Below the pieces are notes generated by a model, which saw only the letters and a program-made list of their open reading frames with translations, had not been told where the DNA came from and made no database searches. A stretch of DNA of 64,000 bases, taken from Sporomusa sp. KB1 (GTDB lineage: Bacteria; Bacillota; Negativicutes; Sporomusales; Sporomusaceae). The stretch is from assembly GCF_007830295.1 (NCBI RefSeq), contig NZ_VLKC01000001.1:453773-517772 (forward strand), read 5' to 3'. Shown piece after piece: positions 16,645-25,146 of this stretch. Numbering within the stretch: the first letter of the stretch is position 1; each line of letters opens with the position of its first letter. Made by a program: the position numbers and the translations under genes.

Positions 16645-16805
16645 GCTCACTAGTCTTACCAAAAACACCCGCTAGTTCTTTTCGCTATTAAATAACTTAT
16701 TTCCTTTCACTTGTTTCGACGGATGAGAATATTGACAGAAACCACTATAAATACGGTCAATCCTCAATAGTAAGGAAACAGAGCGAACCGTCCCCTTGTA
16801 TCCAC
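16645..16805. repeat. About 160-bp dispersed repeat, copy 1
   Basis: The sequence containing cttttcgc...taacttatttcctttcac, gagaatattgacagaaacca, caatcctcaatagtaaggaa and accgtccccttgtatcc is repeated, degenerately, at 56868..57070 and in part at 54106..54200 and 57160..57215. Minus-strand open frames across it are by-products of the repeat. It sits immediately after the diguanylate cyclase gene. Confidence 0.7.
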
Positions 16806-16880
16806 TCAGCGAAATTCCGCTGTCAAACGGAACCGTGCCTATATTCTCCACTAACGGCCGCATGAATTGCCATAAAAAGC

Positions 16881-17834
16881 TCATCTTTCATCACTACTCT
16901 TAACTCCAACGAGGCCCGGCAGCAAGCCCTTATCAAACAAAGATGTCACTTTATTCCTGCCATTCTGTTTACTTAGATATAATAGTTTATCCGCTCTTTT
17001 AACCAGTGCTTCATCCGTATCATTCATCTCGACCAGAGTGGCTCCTACCGATATAGTAACCCTAATCTCGTTAGAATCAGAACGAAATACTGTTTGTTCC
17101 GTCAGCGCTCGAACTCGCTCCGCAACCTTAACGAGTTCTTCTTTATGATAGGTATTTATAACGGCTAAGAACTCTTCCCCTCCCCAACGAAAAGCAATTC
17201 CCTCTTTGATGATACCATTTTGAATAGTTTTAGCCACCATTTCGAGCACCTTATCACCCACGTCATGACCATACTGATCGTTAACTTTCTTAAAATGATC
17301 AATATCTGCAAATAGTACGCCAAAAATTGGCCTACCAATTTTTTGAACTTCACTCATTTTATTTGATAACTCAAATTCAGCATACCGCTTGTTTCCCAGC
17401 CCTGTCAAAGAATCCAACAAAGCTAGCTCTTTAAATTGCTCTAGTTGTTCCACTAACTGTACTTTTTGTGAATTATCGCTAAAAATCTCTACAGCTCCAA
17501 TTATCTCATCTGAAGCATTACGTACTGGCGAAATTCGAACTGAAACAGGAATGCGATATCCCAGTTTGTGCTGAAGATACACTTCGGCTTCTCTCAAGCA
17601 CCCATCCTTTATAGTCTTAGCTAACGGACATCCCCCGGAGCAAAGTAAGCATCCCTCTCCATCTGTATGATTTAGTATATTGCCATAGCAGTGGCATCCA
17701 ACAATATCGTTAGAGGAATATCCCGTCACCTTTTCGGCGCTGTGGTTCCAGTATATTATTTTTCTATCATTATCAACAAAATACACCCCGTCATAAAGAT
17801 TATCTAACAATGCTTTATAAAAAGAAAGTTTCAA
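16881..17834 (-). CDS. PAS-GGDEF diguanylate cyclase
   Basis: The 317-residue protein begins at a TTG (17832-17834) with gggaggtg six to thirteen bases upstream. An ATG-started extension to 17981 is possible but lacks a ribosome binding site. A PAS domain (YDGVYFVDNDRKIIYWNHSA) carries the cysteine-rich insert CHCYGNIL...CLLCSGGCPL known from many anaerobe PAS sensors. The GGDEF domain follows (DSLTGLGNKRYAE, LFADIDHFKKVNDQYGHDVG, active site RWGGEEF). It should make cyclic di-GMP from GTP. No inhibitory RxxD site is evident. The signal is unknown; the cysteines could bind metal or sense redox (inference). Confidence 0.9.
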   Translation of the reverse strand: MKLSFYKALLDNLYDGVYFVDNDRKIIYWNHSAEKVTGYSSNDIVGCHCYGNILNHTDGEGCLLCSGGCPLAKTIKDGCLREAEVYLQHKLGYRIPVSVRISPVRNASDEIIGAVEIFSDNSQKVQLVEQLEQFKELALLDSLTGLGNKRYAEFELSNKMSEVQKIGRPIFGVLFADIDHFKKVNDQYGHDVGDKVLEMVAKTIQNGIIKEGIAFRWGGEEFLAVINTYHKEELVKVAERVRALTEQTVFRSDSNEIRVTISVGATLVEMNDTDEALVKRADKLLYLSKQNGRNKVTSLFDKGLLPGLVGVKSSDER

Positions 17835-17995
17835 ACCTTCACCTCCCACCCCTTTAATATATATTATGTCAACATTCATTTTTTGTGCCATCAAAACGCT
17901 AATACTACGTACAACCGGCGTTAAGGAGGAGGCTATTTCAGGCAAGAACGTATGTTCGTCATATTTTGAAAGTCTATGCAAATAATAACGCGAGT

Positions 17996-18120
17996 GTTTA
18001 TCCCGAGCGGGCTTTGAAAGTGCCGGTTAGGTCTTGATTTCTGCTTTAAAAATATGATCACCGCAAAATAGTAGCCATATTATTAATTGGCTATTACTTT
18101 GCGGTGTTTTATTTTTTGCT
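17996..18120 (+). repeat. About 120-bp intergenic element ending in a terminator, copy 2
   Basis: It matches 12811..12936: gggctttgaaagtgccggtt, gctttaaaaat, then the hairpin caccgcaaa to tttgcggtg followed by a T-rich tail on the plus strand. Here it lies upstream of the diguanylate cyclase rather than after a gene, which argues against it being only a gene terminator. Confidence 0.55.
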
Positions 18121-18229
18121 ATATTATTGCTGAGCAAAATTTGTTGCCGATAACCCTGTCCCCCGGCATTCCCAGTATTTTACTTTCCGCTTCAAGACGC
18201 ATCCACCATCCTCTTGTCTGCATCTATCC

Positions 18230-18285
18230 TTTGCATCAGTAAGGAAACGGCAGAACCGTCATCTTGTATCCTATTGGCAAAGTAT
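18230..18285. repeat. ACGGCAGAACCGTCATCTTGTATCC repeat copy
   Basis: The stretch taaggaaacggcagaaccgt and the following cttgtatcc are shared with copies at 13838, 54165 and 57040. The rest of the gap 18121-18423 has no recognisable gene. Confidence 0.6.
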
Positions 18286-18423
18286 GAATCCATGTTTTGT
18301 ACACTTTATTGACGATTGGCAACTATATTGTTATAATCGACTACTATAGTGGTATAACCAAAAATAGCCAGTTACAAGTAATACCGCCCTCACCCGAAAT
18401 CCATTGCGATAGGAGCTTCTACT

Positions 18424-19329
18424 ATGTGCAGACGTGATATATTTCTCGGATTGATTGTAGTTGTTATTTGGGGTCTCAACTTTATTGCTATCAAAGTGGG
18501 CTTGCAGGATGTGCCGCCGCTACTGCTGGGGGCGCTACGGTTTCTCGTCGCCTCTCTCCCTGCGATCTTTTTCTTACCTCGACCACCAGTGTCCTGGCGC
18601 TGGCTCGTTATCCTGGGACTAACGATCAACGTCGGCCAGTTCGCTTTTCTGTTCCTGGGAATGAAGCTAGGTATGCCTGCCGGTCTGGCTTCCCTGGTGT
18701 TGCAGTCCCAAGCCTTTTTCACCTTGGCATTGGCTGTCACAATGTTGGGAGAACGCTGGCGTTGGCATCATCTGGTCGGTCTCACGTTAGCCGCTTGCGG
18801 CATGGCTATCATTGGCTCGCAGCAGGGAGGCAATATGACAGCAGTCGGCTTCTGGTTAACCTTGGCTGCTGCTGCCAGTTGGGGTAGTGGCAATGTCATC
18901 ATGCGGCAGGCTACCCAGGGAGTACCCCCATTTTCCATGCTATCCCTGGTAGTTTGGGCTGGCGCTGTAGCCATAGTCCCCTTAGCTCTCTTGTCCTGGT
19001 GCATCGAAGGTCCTATCGCTTGGCAAGCAGCCTGGCGGTCCCCCTCCCTGAAGGTTGCTGCCTCAGTACTCTACCTGGCTTATTTCGCTACCCTCGTCGG
19101 TTACGCCTTATGGGGCAAATTGCTTTCCCGCTACCCCGCCGCCGTGGTTTCTCCCTTCGCACTGCTGGTTCCGGTTCTCGGCATGAGTAGCTCAGCTTGG
19201 TTGTTAGGGGAGGCTCTATCCCTTTGGCAAACCTTGGGAGCTTTGCTGGTGATGACAGGCCTGGTAGTCCATGTGTTTGGTGCAAAATGGCGAAAGCCAA
19301 AAGCTGAAATCCCCTACACTCAGGAATAA
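18424..19329 (+). CDS. EamA-family drug/metabolite exporter
   Basis: A 301-residue protein with ten predicted helices arranged as two EamA repeats. Repeat 1 begins LGLIVVVIWGLNFIAIKVGL and repeat 2 begins FWLTLAAAASWGSGNVIMRQ; the ends carry VSPFALLVPVLGMSSSAWLL. E. coli EamA exports O-acetylserine and cysteine; this protein resembles that branch, but the substrate is not fixed by sequence. It is GC-richer than its neighbours, which hints at acquisition. It ends against a chimeric remnant on the other strand. Confidence 0.9.
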   Translation: MCRRDIFLGLIVVVIWGLNFIAIKVGLQDVPPLLLGALRFLVASLPAIFFLPRPPVSWRWLVILGLTINVGQFAFLFLGMKLGMPAGLASLVLQSQAFFTLALAVTMLGERWRWHHLVGLTLAACGMAIIGSQQGGNMTAVGFWLTLAAAASWGSGNVIMRQATQGVPPFSMLSLVVWAGAVAIVPLALLSWCIEGPIAWQAAWRSPSLKVAASVLYLAYFATLVGYALWGKLLSRYPAAVVSPFALLVPVLGMSSSAWLLGEALSLWQTLGALLVMTGLVVHVFGAKWRKPKAEIPYTQE

Positions 19330-19660
19330 GAAACCCTGCACTTTTTTGAACTATAGGTTCCAAAACGCGGTATATAGTAAGCCGGACGGAAAAATACGCC
19401 AGGTAGTTTCAAGGCGTTCATGCGGTTGGCAAAAGTCTCCGCATCCAACCACGGGGCGCCAACAAAGTCAAAAGGTCTGGTAGTGCCTACTCCTTCTGAT
19501 AGGCAAATCGAAATAGATGTAGCTGCCCCAAGCGTCATATACAGATTTTTTGCCGAGTAATCGGTTCCAAACCGGACGTTTAAAGACTCGGCAATAGCAC
19601 TGCGGCAGTCTTCAGTACCCTGCGCCGAAGTGTAGCCGTGAATGGATGCTGGATGCTTTG
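19320..19660 (-). pseudogene. Chimeric remnant: aminotransferase N-terminal piece fused to NamZ (DUF1343) C-terminal piece
   Basis: One continuous frame reads IHGYTSAQGTEDCRSAIAES and LNVRFGTDYSAKNLYMTLGA, typical of the N-terminal substrate region of class I/II aminotransferases. It then turns into EGVGTTRPFDFVGAPWLDAE, LPGVFFRPAYYIPRF, typical of DUF1343/NamZ N-acetylmuramidases. The junction is around 19500. Neither family is complete and no lysine for pyridoxal phosphate remains. As at 1841..2405, two genes appear joined by deletion without loss of frame. Confidence 0.75.
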
Positions 19661-19668
19661 TAGTAAAA

Positions 19669-19714
19669 GATGGTGTCTCCAACAGGTTATTTTGACCTAT
19701 TGGGAGACACCATC
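19669..19714 (+). terminator. Strong hairpin, probable terminator
   Basis: Arms gatggtgtctcc and ggagacaccatc with further pairing (aacaggt/acctatt) close a stem of about 20 bp, followed by cgtgttt. It lies between the lipoprotein gene's end and the aminotransferase remnant, and can act on either strand. Confidence 0.6.
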
Positions 19715-19749
19715 CTCGTGTTTATGGGTAAAAAAACTTTTGTACAAAT

Positions 19750-20685
19750 TCAGCGAAGTTGTTCTGATGCTTTATTCCTATACTCCTGTACTTCAGCGGT
19801 TAATTGGTAATCATTCTTTTTCAGCACGGCAAGATATTCACTCATGACCTTTGAAAAACTTCCCTTGTCAGGGTCAAACTCTGTTACCAAATAGGTTTGT
19901 CTAGCCTCAGAAACCATCTGCTTGGTATCGTAACTAAATAGAGGTGTATTATTTGCGCCATATAAGGCAAAGACCAAATAACGTTTTAGCAGTTGCCGCA
20001 TATCTTCCACTTTGGCTGAATTACTATAATCCCTGATAAACTGTTCCTGCGCCATCGCCCGTTTAAGTATCTCATTCCAGCTTATCATGAGTGCCGCATC
20101 CTTGATCGGTGTTTTATCTGATTCAACCGACATAATATCAATGAACACAGCAATGTCTGGTGTTACGGCTTTTGGGTACTTCTTATAGGCGGAATAGTCT
20201 ATAACTGGAAAATACATGCCTTCGGCTGTTTCTATTTTGAAGCCGCTGCTTTTGGCTTCCAACACCAAAGCTTTTGCCTCCTGGTTCTCAATGCTGTCAA
20301 TAGCTTGGTTTGTTAACCCATCCCGATAACTCTTTGTCAATGCTTTTTGTACTGCTTCGCTATCACCAAACTTATCCTGTAGTTTAGGCAGCCTTTCTTT
20401 TTGAACCTTTTCAAGTCCAATAATCATATTTGCTGCGCCAACTTGCGATACTTTCGTAATATTTTCATCAAGATACTTACTTATCTCAGGAACAGGAACC
20501 GACCTATTCTGCAGAAGTGCATTGTAATTATCCATTATGACCTGTTCATTGGCGGCCGCATCTTCGGCAATTTGCTGCTTCGCAGGTTCTGGCGGCAGGC
20601 CACCGCTTTTATTAGTACAGCCATCTATTACCAAAACTAAAATAGCAATCATGCTGATACTTATTATCTTTTTTATTAAACGCAC
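19750..20685 (-). CDS. Predicted lipoprotein of unknown function
   Basis: The protein (about 311 residues) starts at a GTG (20683-20685) preceded by ggaggg. It has a lipoprotein signal (RLIKKIISISMIAILVLVI) and the likely lipidated cysteine in IDGCTNKSGG; the lipobox position -2 is Asp rather than the usual small residue. The mature part is helical and charged, with no family I recognise. A longer frame to 20790 lacks signal-peptide character at its start. It would be anchored to a membrane facing the periplasm. Confidence 0.65.
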   Translation of the reverse strand: MRLIKKIISISMIAILVLVIDGCTNKSGGLPPEPAKQQIAEDAAANEQVIMDNYNALLQNRSVPVPEISKYLDENITKVSQVGAANMIIGLEKVQKERLPKLQDKFGDSEAVQKALTKSYRDGLTNQAIDSIENQEAKALVLEAKSSGFKIETAEGMYFPVIDYSAYKKYPKAVTPDIAVFIDIMSVESDKTPIKDAALMISWNEILKRAMAQEQFIRDYSNSAKVEDMRQLLKRYLVFALYGANNTPLFSYDTKQMVSEARQTYLVTEFDPDKGSFSKVMSEYLAVLKKNDYQLTAEVQEYRNKASEQLR

Positions 20686-20850
20686 TTTAAATCCCTCCAC
20701 AATGAAAGTATTCACTTCATTGAACGTTTTCAGTATCTTTAAAGTAACGAAAGTACAATAATAAAACCAAAGCCGGCAGGGTGATTTCACTTCGCCTCAC
20801 CGTCTTATTGTCTATTTTCTGCTTCTATCGCAATTGCCAGCACAACTCTT

Positions 20851-21120
20851 TTATTTATCGAATACAGAGGTACATGCCGGACACCGTATCGCCTTGATAT
20901 TTACAGTAGAAAAGCAATGGACACTCTTTCGTTGTCGGCATTTCTGGTGCCTCCGGCTTGGCACACAGCTTATTTACCTGTCTTATGATAAGGAACAGAG
21001 CAAATGCTACAATGACAAAATCAATAATAGCATTGATGAATAAGCCGTAATTCAAAGTAGCGGCGCCTGCAGCTTTTGCTGCTGCAATTGTAGGGTAGTT
21101 AGTCCCTGACAAATTATTGC
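20851..21120 (-). pseudogene. mscL: Truncated, frameshifted MscL mechanosensitive channel
   Basis: A frame beginning [20 protein letters not shown], then [20 protein letters not shown], is the second half of MscL including TM2. After TTKECP the frame shifts by one base and continues [20 protein letters not shown] to a stop at 20851, the zinc-ribbon-like tail of Firmicute MscL. The first 70 residues, including pore helix TM1, are missing, yet a good aggaggt site lies just before the remnant. An internal deletion from the original ribosome binding site into codon 70 would explain this. No channel can form. Confidence 0.85.
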
Positions 21121-21225
21121 TTACCTCCTGAAAATACTAGTTAATTTCAAAGTAATAATAGCATGGCTATAATTCCTGCGTCAATCAGAGTAAATAGTTG
21201 CAGCGGATATAGTTGTTGGGAAACC

Positions 21226-21372
21226 CTATGGCCGCATGTTATAATGCCTTAAATAGTTAAACCCCATTGGATTAGCCATTACGGCTCCCTCTGGGGTTTT
21301 AGCATTATTCTTCACTATTTCGTTAAAAGCTTCTTTTTGCCTCAAGATAGTCTTATTAGTTTCTTTCTCCAA
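21226..21372 (-). CDS. 48-residue protein of unknown function
   Basis: A TTG start (21370-21372) with gggagag four to ten bases upstream opens EKETNKTILRQKEAFNEIVK, then NNAKTPEGAVMANPMGFNYL and RHYNMRP. The codon pattern is protein-like and the frame is clean to its stop. The aaaccccattgg...ctctggggttt inverted repeat lies inside it, so a terminator reading is the alternative. Not recognised. Confidence 0.45.
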   Translation of the reverse strand: MEKETNKTILRQKEAFNEIVKNNAKTPEGAVMANPMGFNYLRHYNMRP

Positions 21373-21408
21373 TACACTCTCCCTTGGTGTTTCGTATCGA
21401 ACGCTGTA

Positions 21409-22326
21409 TCAACTATAACTGTCAGCCAGTTTCCGCCGCCATGACAGTTGAGGGTGAGTTGTCAGATACACCCCGGTGACAATCCACAGACCGCCAATAA
21501 TCTCACGCCAACTTAATTGCTCTCCTAAAAATATTACCGCCAACAGCATCCCAACCAACGGCATTATGTTGGTAAAAATAGCTGCCCGGCTCGGACCCAC
21601 TTCTTTCACCCCGCAGTTCCACCAGGTCATAGCCAGGACGCCGCCGCCGAAAATTAGGTAGGACATTGATACTATTCCAGTGGCAGTTATATTCACCGCA
21701 GCAGTCGTTCCATCCCACAAAGCAACAATACCCATTAGAACAGTACCGGCTACTCCCGCCCAGGCCGTAACCGCCAGCGGCGAGAATTCCGTCATGATTT
21801 TACGGCCTAACAAGGAGTATACAGCCCAACAAGCCTGACTGCAGAAAAACAGTATGTCACCATAATTAAACGAAAAATTGCTGATGGCTTCCAGCGAACC
21901 ATGGGTTACTAGAAATATCACACCTGTCACGGAGATGACGATTCCTCCCCACTGGACTGCATGCAACTGTTCCTTCAAAAAAACGGATGCAAGTATGGCG
22001 GTTAATACCGGAGTTGTCGCCGATACTAACGTGCAGTTAATGGCAGTAGAATATTGCAGCCCGGCAAATTGCAGCGTATTGTTAAGGGCAATGCCGGTAG
22101 CGCCCATTAAGAACAGTGTGAAAATCCACCGCGTGGGAGGAAGGATTCTTTTATCCTTCATAAATAAAACAATTAATAATACCGCGCTAACACCTATATA
22201 ACGAATTAAGGTTATTATTATCGGTGATATTTCTTTGAGCAGTGATTTTACCACTACCGGCTGTGCACCCCAAATAATGGCGGCCAATACCAACAGAAGG
22301 TAACTCGTATTACAAATATTCTCCAT
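21409..22326 (-). CDS. EamA-family DMT transporter
   Basis: A 305-residue ten-helix protein with two EamA repeats: LLLVLAAIIWGAQPVVVKSL at the start and ILFFCSQACWAVYSLLGRKI for repeat 2. VGPSRAAIFTNIMPLVGMLL and LGEQLSWREIIGGLWIVTGV are the usual motifs of the last helices. It is only distantly similar to the exporter at 18424. Substrate unknown; likely metabolite efflux in the inner membrane. No operon partner. Confidence 0.9.
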   Translation of the reverse strand: MENICNTSYLLLVLAAIIWGAQPVVVKSLLKEISPIIITLIRYIGVSAVLLIVLFMKDKRILPPTRWIFTLFLMGATGIALNNTLQFAGLQYSTAINCTLVSATTPVLTAILASVFLKEQLHAVQWGGIVISVTGVIFLVTHGSLEAISNFSFNYGDILFFCSQACWAVYSLLGRKIMTEFSPLAVTAWAGVAGTVLMGIVALWDGTTAAVNITATGIVSMSYLIFGGGVLAMTWWNCGVKEVGPSRAAIFTNIMPLVGMLLAVIFLGEQLSWREIIGGLWIVTGVYLTTHPQLSWRRKLADSYS

Positions 22327-22557
22327 CCCCTTAGCGTAAAAAAATCTTATATATAAACTTTTATTTACCGGGTAAAAACAGTAAGCCTATACTGCATACC
22401 AGACTACAGCCCTCATTGTTTCCCCGCCTATGATTTAACTACTATTATACTAGGCATTTACAGGGTGAAAGAAATTACAATCTGTTATTGTTATAATAAT
22501 TAACTTTTATGATACGTTTTGGCAAGTGCCCCCTTTACCTCTCCATATCAAAAGGTA

Positions 22558-22590
22558 AAACAAAAACCGGATGATTAATCCGGTTTTTGT
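22558..22590. terminator. Rho-independent terminator, usable in both directions
   Basis: The inverted repeat aacaaaaaccggat / atccggtttttgtt has A and T runs in the stem. It lies between the EamA transporter at 21409 and the adenylating enzyme ending at 22810. Between 22591 and 22809 both strands have weak open frames, but none is convincing. Confidence 0.7.
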
Positions 22591-22809
22591 TATCTTCCTG
22601 TTTGTTGATTTTTCCGGGTATTTTCTTAGCGGCTGCTTCACCAAAACTTTGTGACCAAAAGAATATCCCAATGTTAGGACAATTATTTGTCAAAGCCTTC
22701 CTTGATTCAGTATTTATCACTATCAGCTTTATTTGCAACTTGGGCACCGGCTTGCAATACATCACTTACTCTGTTTTCGCCAGCATAGCTGGGAGATTAG
22801 GAGTTTCGT

Positions 22810-24144
22810 TTATCCTTGCCTTAAGTCTAAGACTTTTACGTCTTTAATCTGGGAGGCCAGACTATTAACACTTTCAATGGCTAAACGCAGATTTCCATTT
22901 TCCATATTTTTCTCTAGCTCCGGATAAGCACTCAAAATAGCTTTTTGTATTTTTTCTTCGGCCACATACCCCTCAACCATAACCGATATTTTATCAGTAA
23001 GATCTTCTCTTGATACCGTTATTAGTACTCTTCCCGTAGTACCGTCGATCTTTCCTACCTCATCAGCAATAACTCTGCCATAAATATTCATGTCTCCCGC
23101 AACAATCATGTCATCAGTTCTCCCTTTTAGGTTGATAGCCTTAAAGGGCAACCAGCACGCACAGTCGGCCCATCGCGCTTTATCTCCAGAGCGGTAACGA
23201 ATTAGTGGCATACCGTCTCTTCGGATTGTAGTAAAAACCAGTTCACCTTGATTAGCCGGATTGCCTGTTATTGGATCAATAATCTCTGTAATAAGATGCA
23301 GATCATTTAAATGAATAGCAGTACATTCTGGTAAGGCAATTGTTTGGGCGCTTCCAATTTCTGTCGATCCGTAACTATCGAAAACTGCTGCATCCCAGTA
23401 ACCTGTGAACAACTTTTTGTGCTCAGAAGTTAAGAGTTCACCTGCAAGTATAATCTTGTCAAGGGCACAGCGATATCCTAAACATTCCGCCTCGCGTGTC
23501 AGGGCCGTCATATAGGATGGAGAGGAAAATACTACATTGGGCGCAAAGCGTTCCATCCATTTTATAGTCTCTCCTGGGTTATTGGCACCAACAGTTAGTG
23601 GTAGCCCCCCTGCACGTTCAACTGCACGTTGCACACTTGCCCCACCAATCCATAGACCATGTCCAATAGGTAATGCAATCAGAGCCACAAGCCTACCTGA
23701 GTGAGCAATGCGCAAAGCCATACCGTAGAGGTTAGAAAGAATCTGCATTTCCCTAAAAGTATAATATACCCGCTTAGGTTCACCGGTTGTTCCAGATGTA
23801 GTAAAAACGGCAGATAGTTTTTCCTCAGGCACACACAAAAAATCCTGCCACTGGCGAATATCTCTCACAGTAGTAAATGGGAGTTTCCTCAGATCTTCAA
23901 TGGCCTGTATATGTTCCGGGCGTATGCCATACTGACTAAACATTCGTTTATAAAAAGGTGAATGATTAGACACATAGTTTATAGTGTCGTGCAACCGCCG
24001 TCTTTGGATGATATTAATAAACTCCGGATGCAGCCCTTTTTCTATAAAACGATGTAAAATTTTACCCGCTCTTTTTATAACCCCTGGCTGGCAGTTATGT
24101 TCTTCAAATCTTCGCAACGCTTTGTCCACAGTTTCTGCGATCAT
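22810..24144 (-). CDS. Phenylacetate-CoA ligase-like adenylate-forming enzyme
   Basis: A protein of about 444 residues of the PaaK/CapK branch of AMP-binding enzymes. The P-loop-like motif is FTTSGTTGEPKRVYYT. FDSYGSTEIGSAQTIAL is the adenine/core motif, LIRYRSGDKA the hinge region and LKGRTDDMIVAGDMNIYG the start of the mobile C-terminal lid, which contains the catalytic lysine region. Such enzymes activate a carboxylate with ATP and pass it to CoA or a carrier. The start is the ATG 24142-24144 with taggag six to eleven bases upstream. Divergent from the LysE exporter, so the two may handle a shared compound (inference). Confidence 0.85.
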   Translation of the reverse strand: MIAETVDKALRRFEEHNCQPGVIKRAGKILHRFIEKGLHPEFINIIQRRRLHDTINYVSNHSPFYKRMFSQYGIRPEHIQAIEDLRKLPFTTVRDIRQWQDFLCVPEEKLSAVFTTSGTTGEPKRVYYTFREMQILSNLYGMALRIAHSGRLVALIALPIGHGLWIGGASVQRAVERAGGLPLTVGANNPGETIKWMERFAPNVVFSSPSYMTALTREAECLGYRCALDKIILAGELLTSEHKKLFTGYWDAAVFDSYGSTEIGSAQTIALPECTAIHLNDLHLITEIIDPITGNPANQGELVFTTIRRDGMPLIRYRSGDKARWADCACWLPFKAINLKGRTDDMIVAGDMNIYGRVIADEVGKIDGTTGRVLITVSREDLTDKISVMVEGYVAEEKIQKAILSAYPELEKNMENGNLRLAIESVNSLASQIKDVKVLDLRQG

Positions 24145-24282
24145 ATATTCTCCTAACATTCCCAGCTATTATAAATACCTTATAGTTGTGTCCGGTCTTG
24201 CTCCCTTTATGCGCTTTGTGTGACAAGTATATTTGTTCCCCTCCCTACCAATACTGATATAGTGTTGAGGAGGCACCAGCCT

Positions 24283-24894
24283 ATGTACATCCTCTTTTTA
24301 AAATGTGTCATTAGTGGATTTCTTCTTGCCGCCCCCATTGGTCCGATAAATCTTATTTGCATTAAGCGTACACTAAGTAGAGGACGTATATCTGGTCTAG
24401 TTGTAGGGCTAGGAGCAGCAACCGCCGACGCCCTGTATGGATACGCTGCCGCCGCCGGGCTAAACTTTCTACTTTCGTTCATCAATCAATATGAAACGGC
24501 CTTCCGGTGGGGAGGTGGAATGTTTATTGCATATCTTGGTTGGAGAACATTTCAGTCTGTGCCGCAAAGTCCGTCTATCGATAAAAAGACCACAAAAAGC
24601 TTGTATAAGGTATTTGCTGGGATATTTCTACTCACTCTGACTAACCCCGTAACTATTTTCTCTTATATTGCCACCTTTTCATCCTTTGGTATTGCCGTAT
24701 TAGTAACCTCTTGGCCGAAAGCAGCCTTAGCCGCTCTTGGGGTTTTTCTCGGCTCATTACTCTGGTGGATTATTCTCATAAGTGTGACCTCCCTCTTTCG
24801 TGACAAAGTTACGCCTAAAACTATAAGCTACATAAATAAGATTGCGGGTGCACTAATTATCTTAATAGGAATTACCTCGATAAAAATTAAGTAG
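24283..24894 (+). CDS. LysE-family amino acid/metabolite exporter
   Basis: A 203-residue six-helix membrane protein. The N terminus GFLLAAPIGPINLICIKRTL is the LysE/RhtB signature (GxxxxxxPGPxxxxxxxxxxxxG variant) and FAGIFLLTLTNPVTIFSYIA carries the conserved N-P motif. The start is the ATG at 24283 with gaggagg nine bases upstream; an earlier in-frame ATG lacks a ribosome binding site. Members export lysine, threonine, homoserine lactones and similar. Divergent from the adenylating enzyme by about 140 bp. Confidence 0.88.
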   Translation: MYILFLKCVISGFLLAAPIGPINLICIKRTLSRGRISGLVVGLGAATADALYGYAAAAGLNFLLSFINQYETAFRWGGGMFIAYLGWRTFQSVPQSPSIDKKTTKSLYKVFAGIFLLTLTNPVTIFSYIATFSSFGIAVLVTSWPKAALAALGVFLGSLLWWIILISVTSLFRDKVTPKTISYINKIAGALIILIGITSIKIK

Positions 24895-25060
24895 AAGCTA
24901 CGGGACGGTTCTTTTGCTTCCCCGTAGAACCTTTTTTCTAAACACTAAACGAAATAAATGAAGCACCCGAACTGTCCCGCTGCTTTTGTCTAATACGCGA
25001 AATAAGAGTTTCGCGAAAAGGTTACGCCCCCCTTTTTGAACAGGGGGGCGCGTTAGCTTT
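24895..25060. repeat. Cluster of palindromic repeats between LysE and the CuAO-N protein
   Basis: Contains acgggacggttct with a partner ccccgtagaacc, then cccgaactgtcccgctgctt, then cgcgaaa...tttcgcg, and cgccccccttttt paired with caggggggcg at about 25026-25051. The last hairpin can terminate the minus-strand gene ending at 25147. The others belong to the GGGACGG family. Confidence 0.6.
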
Positions 25061-25146
25061 CGGGACTACACTTTTTCGCAAAATCATTGGTACATTGATT
25101 GGGGTGTGCCGACAGATACTGCTGATAATTAGTTTCTTAACTTCCT

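Noticed and set aside
16672..16884. Minus-strand frame of 70 codons after the diguanylate cyclase
   Set aside because: It translates the dispersed repeat; similar pseudo-peptides appear at other copies of the repeat.
22535..22847. Overlapping frames on both strands between a terminator and the adenylating enzyme
   Set aside because: Both look partly protein-like (hydrophobic on plus, charged on minus), but neither has a ribosome binding site or recognisable family; not enough to call.
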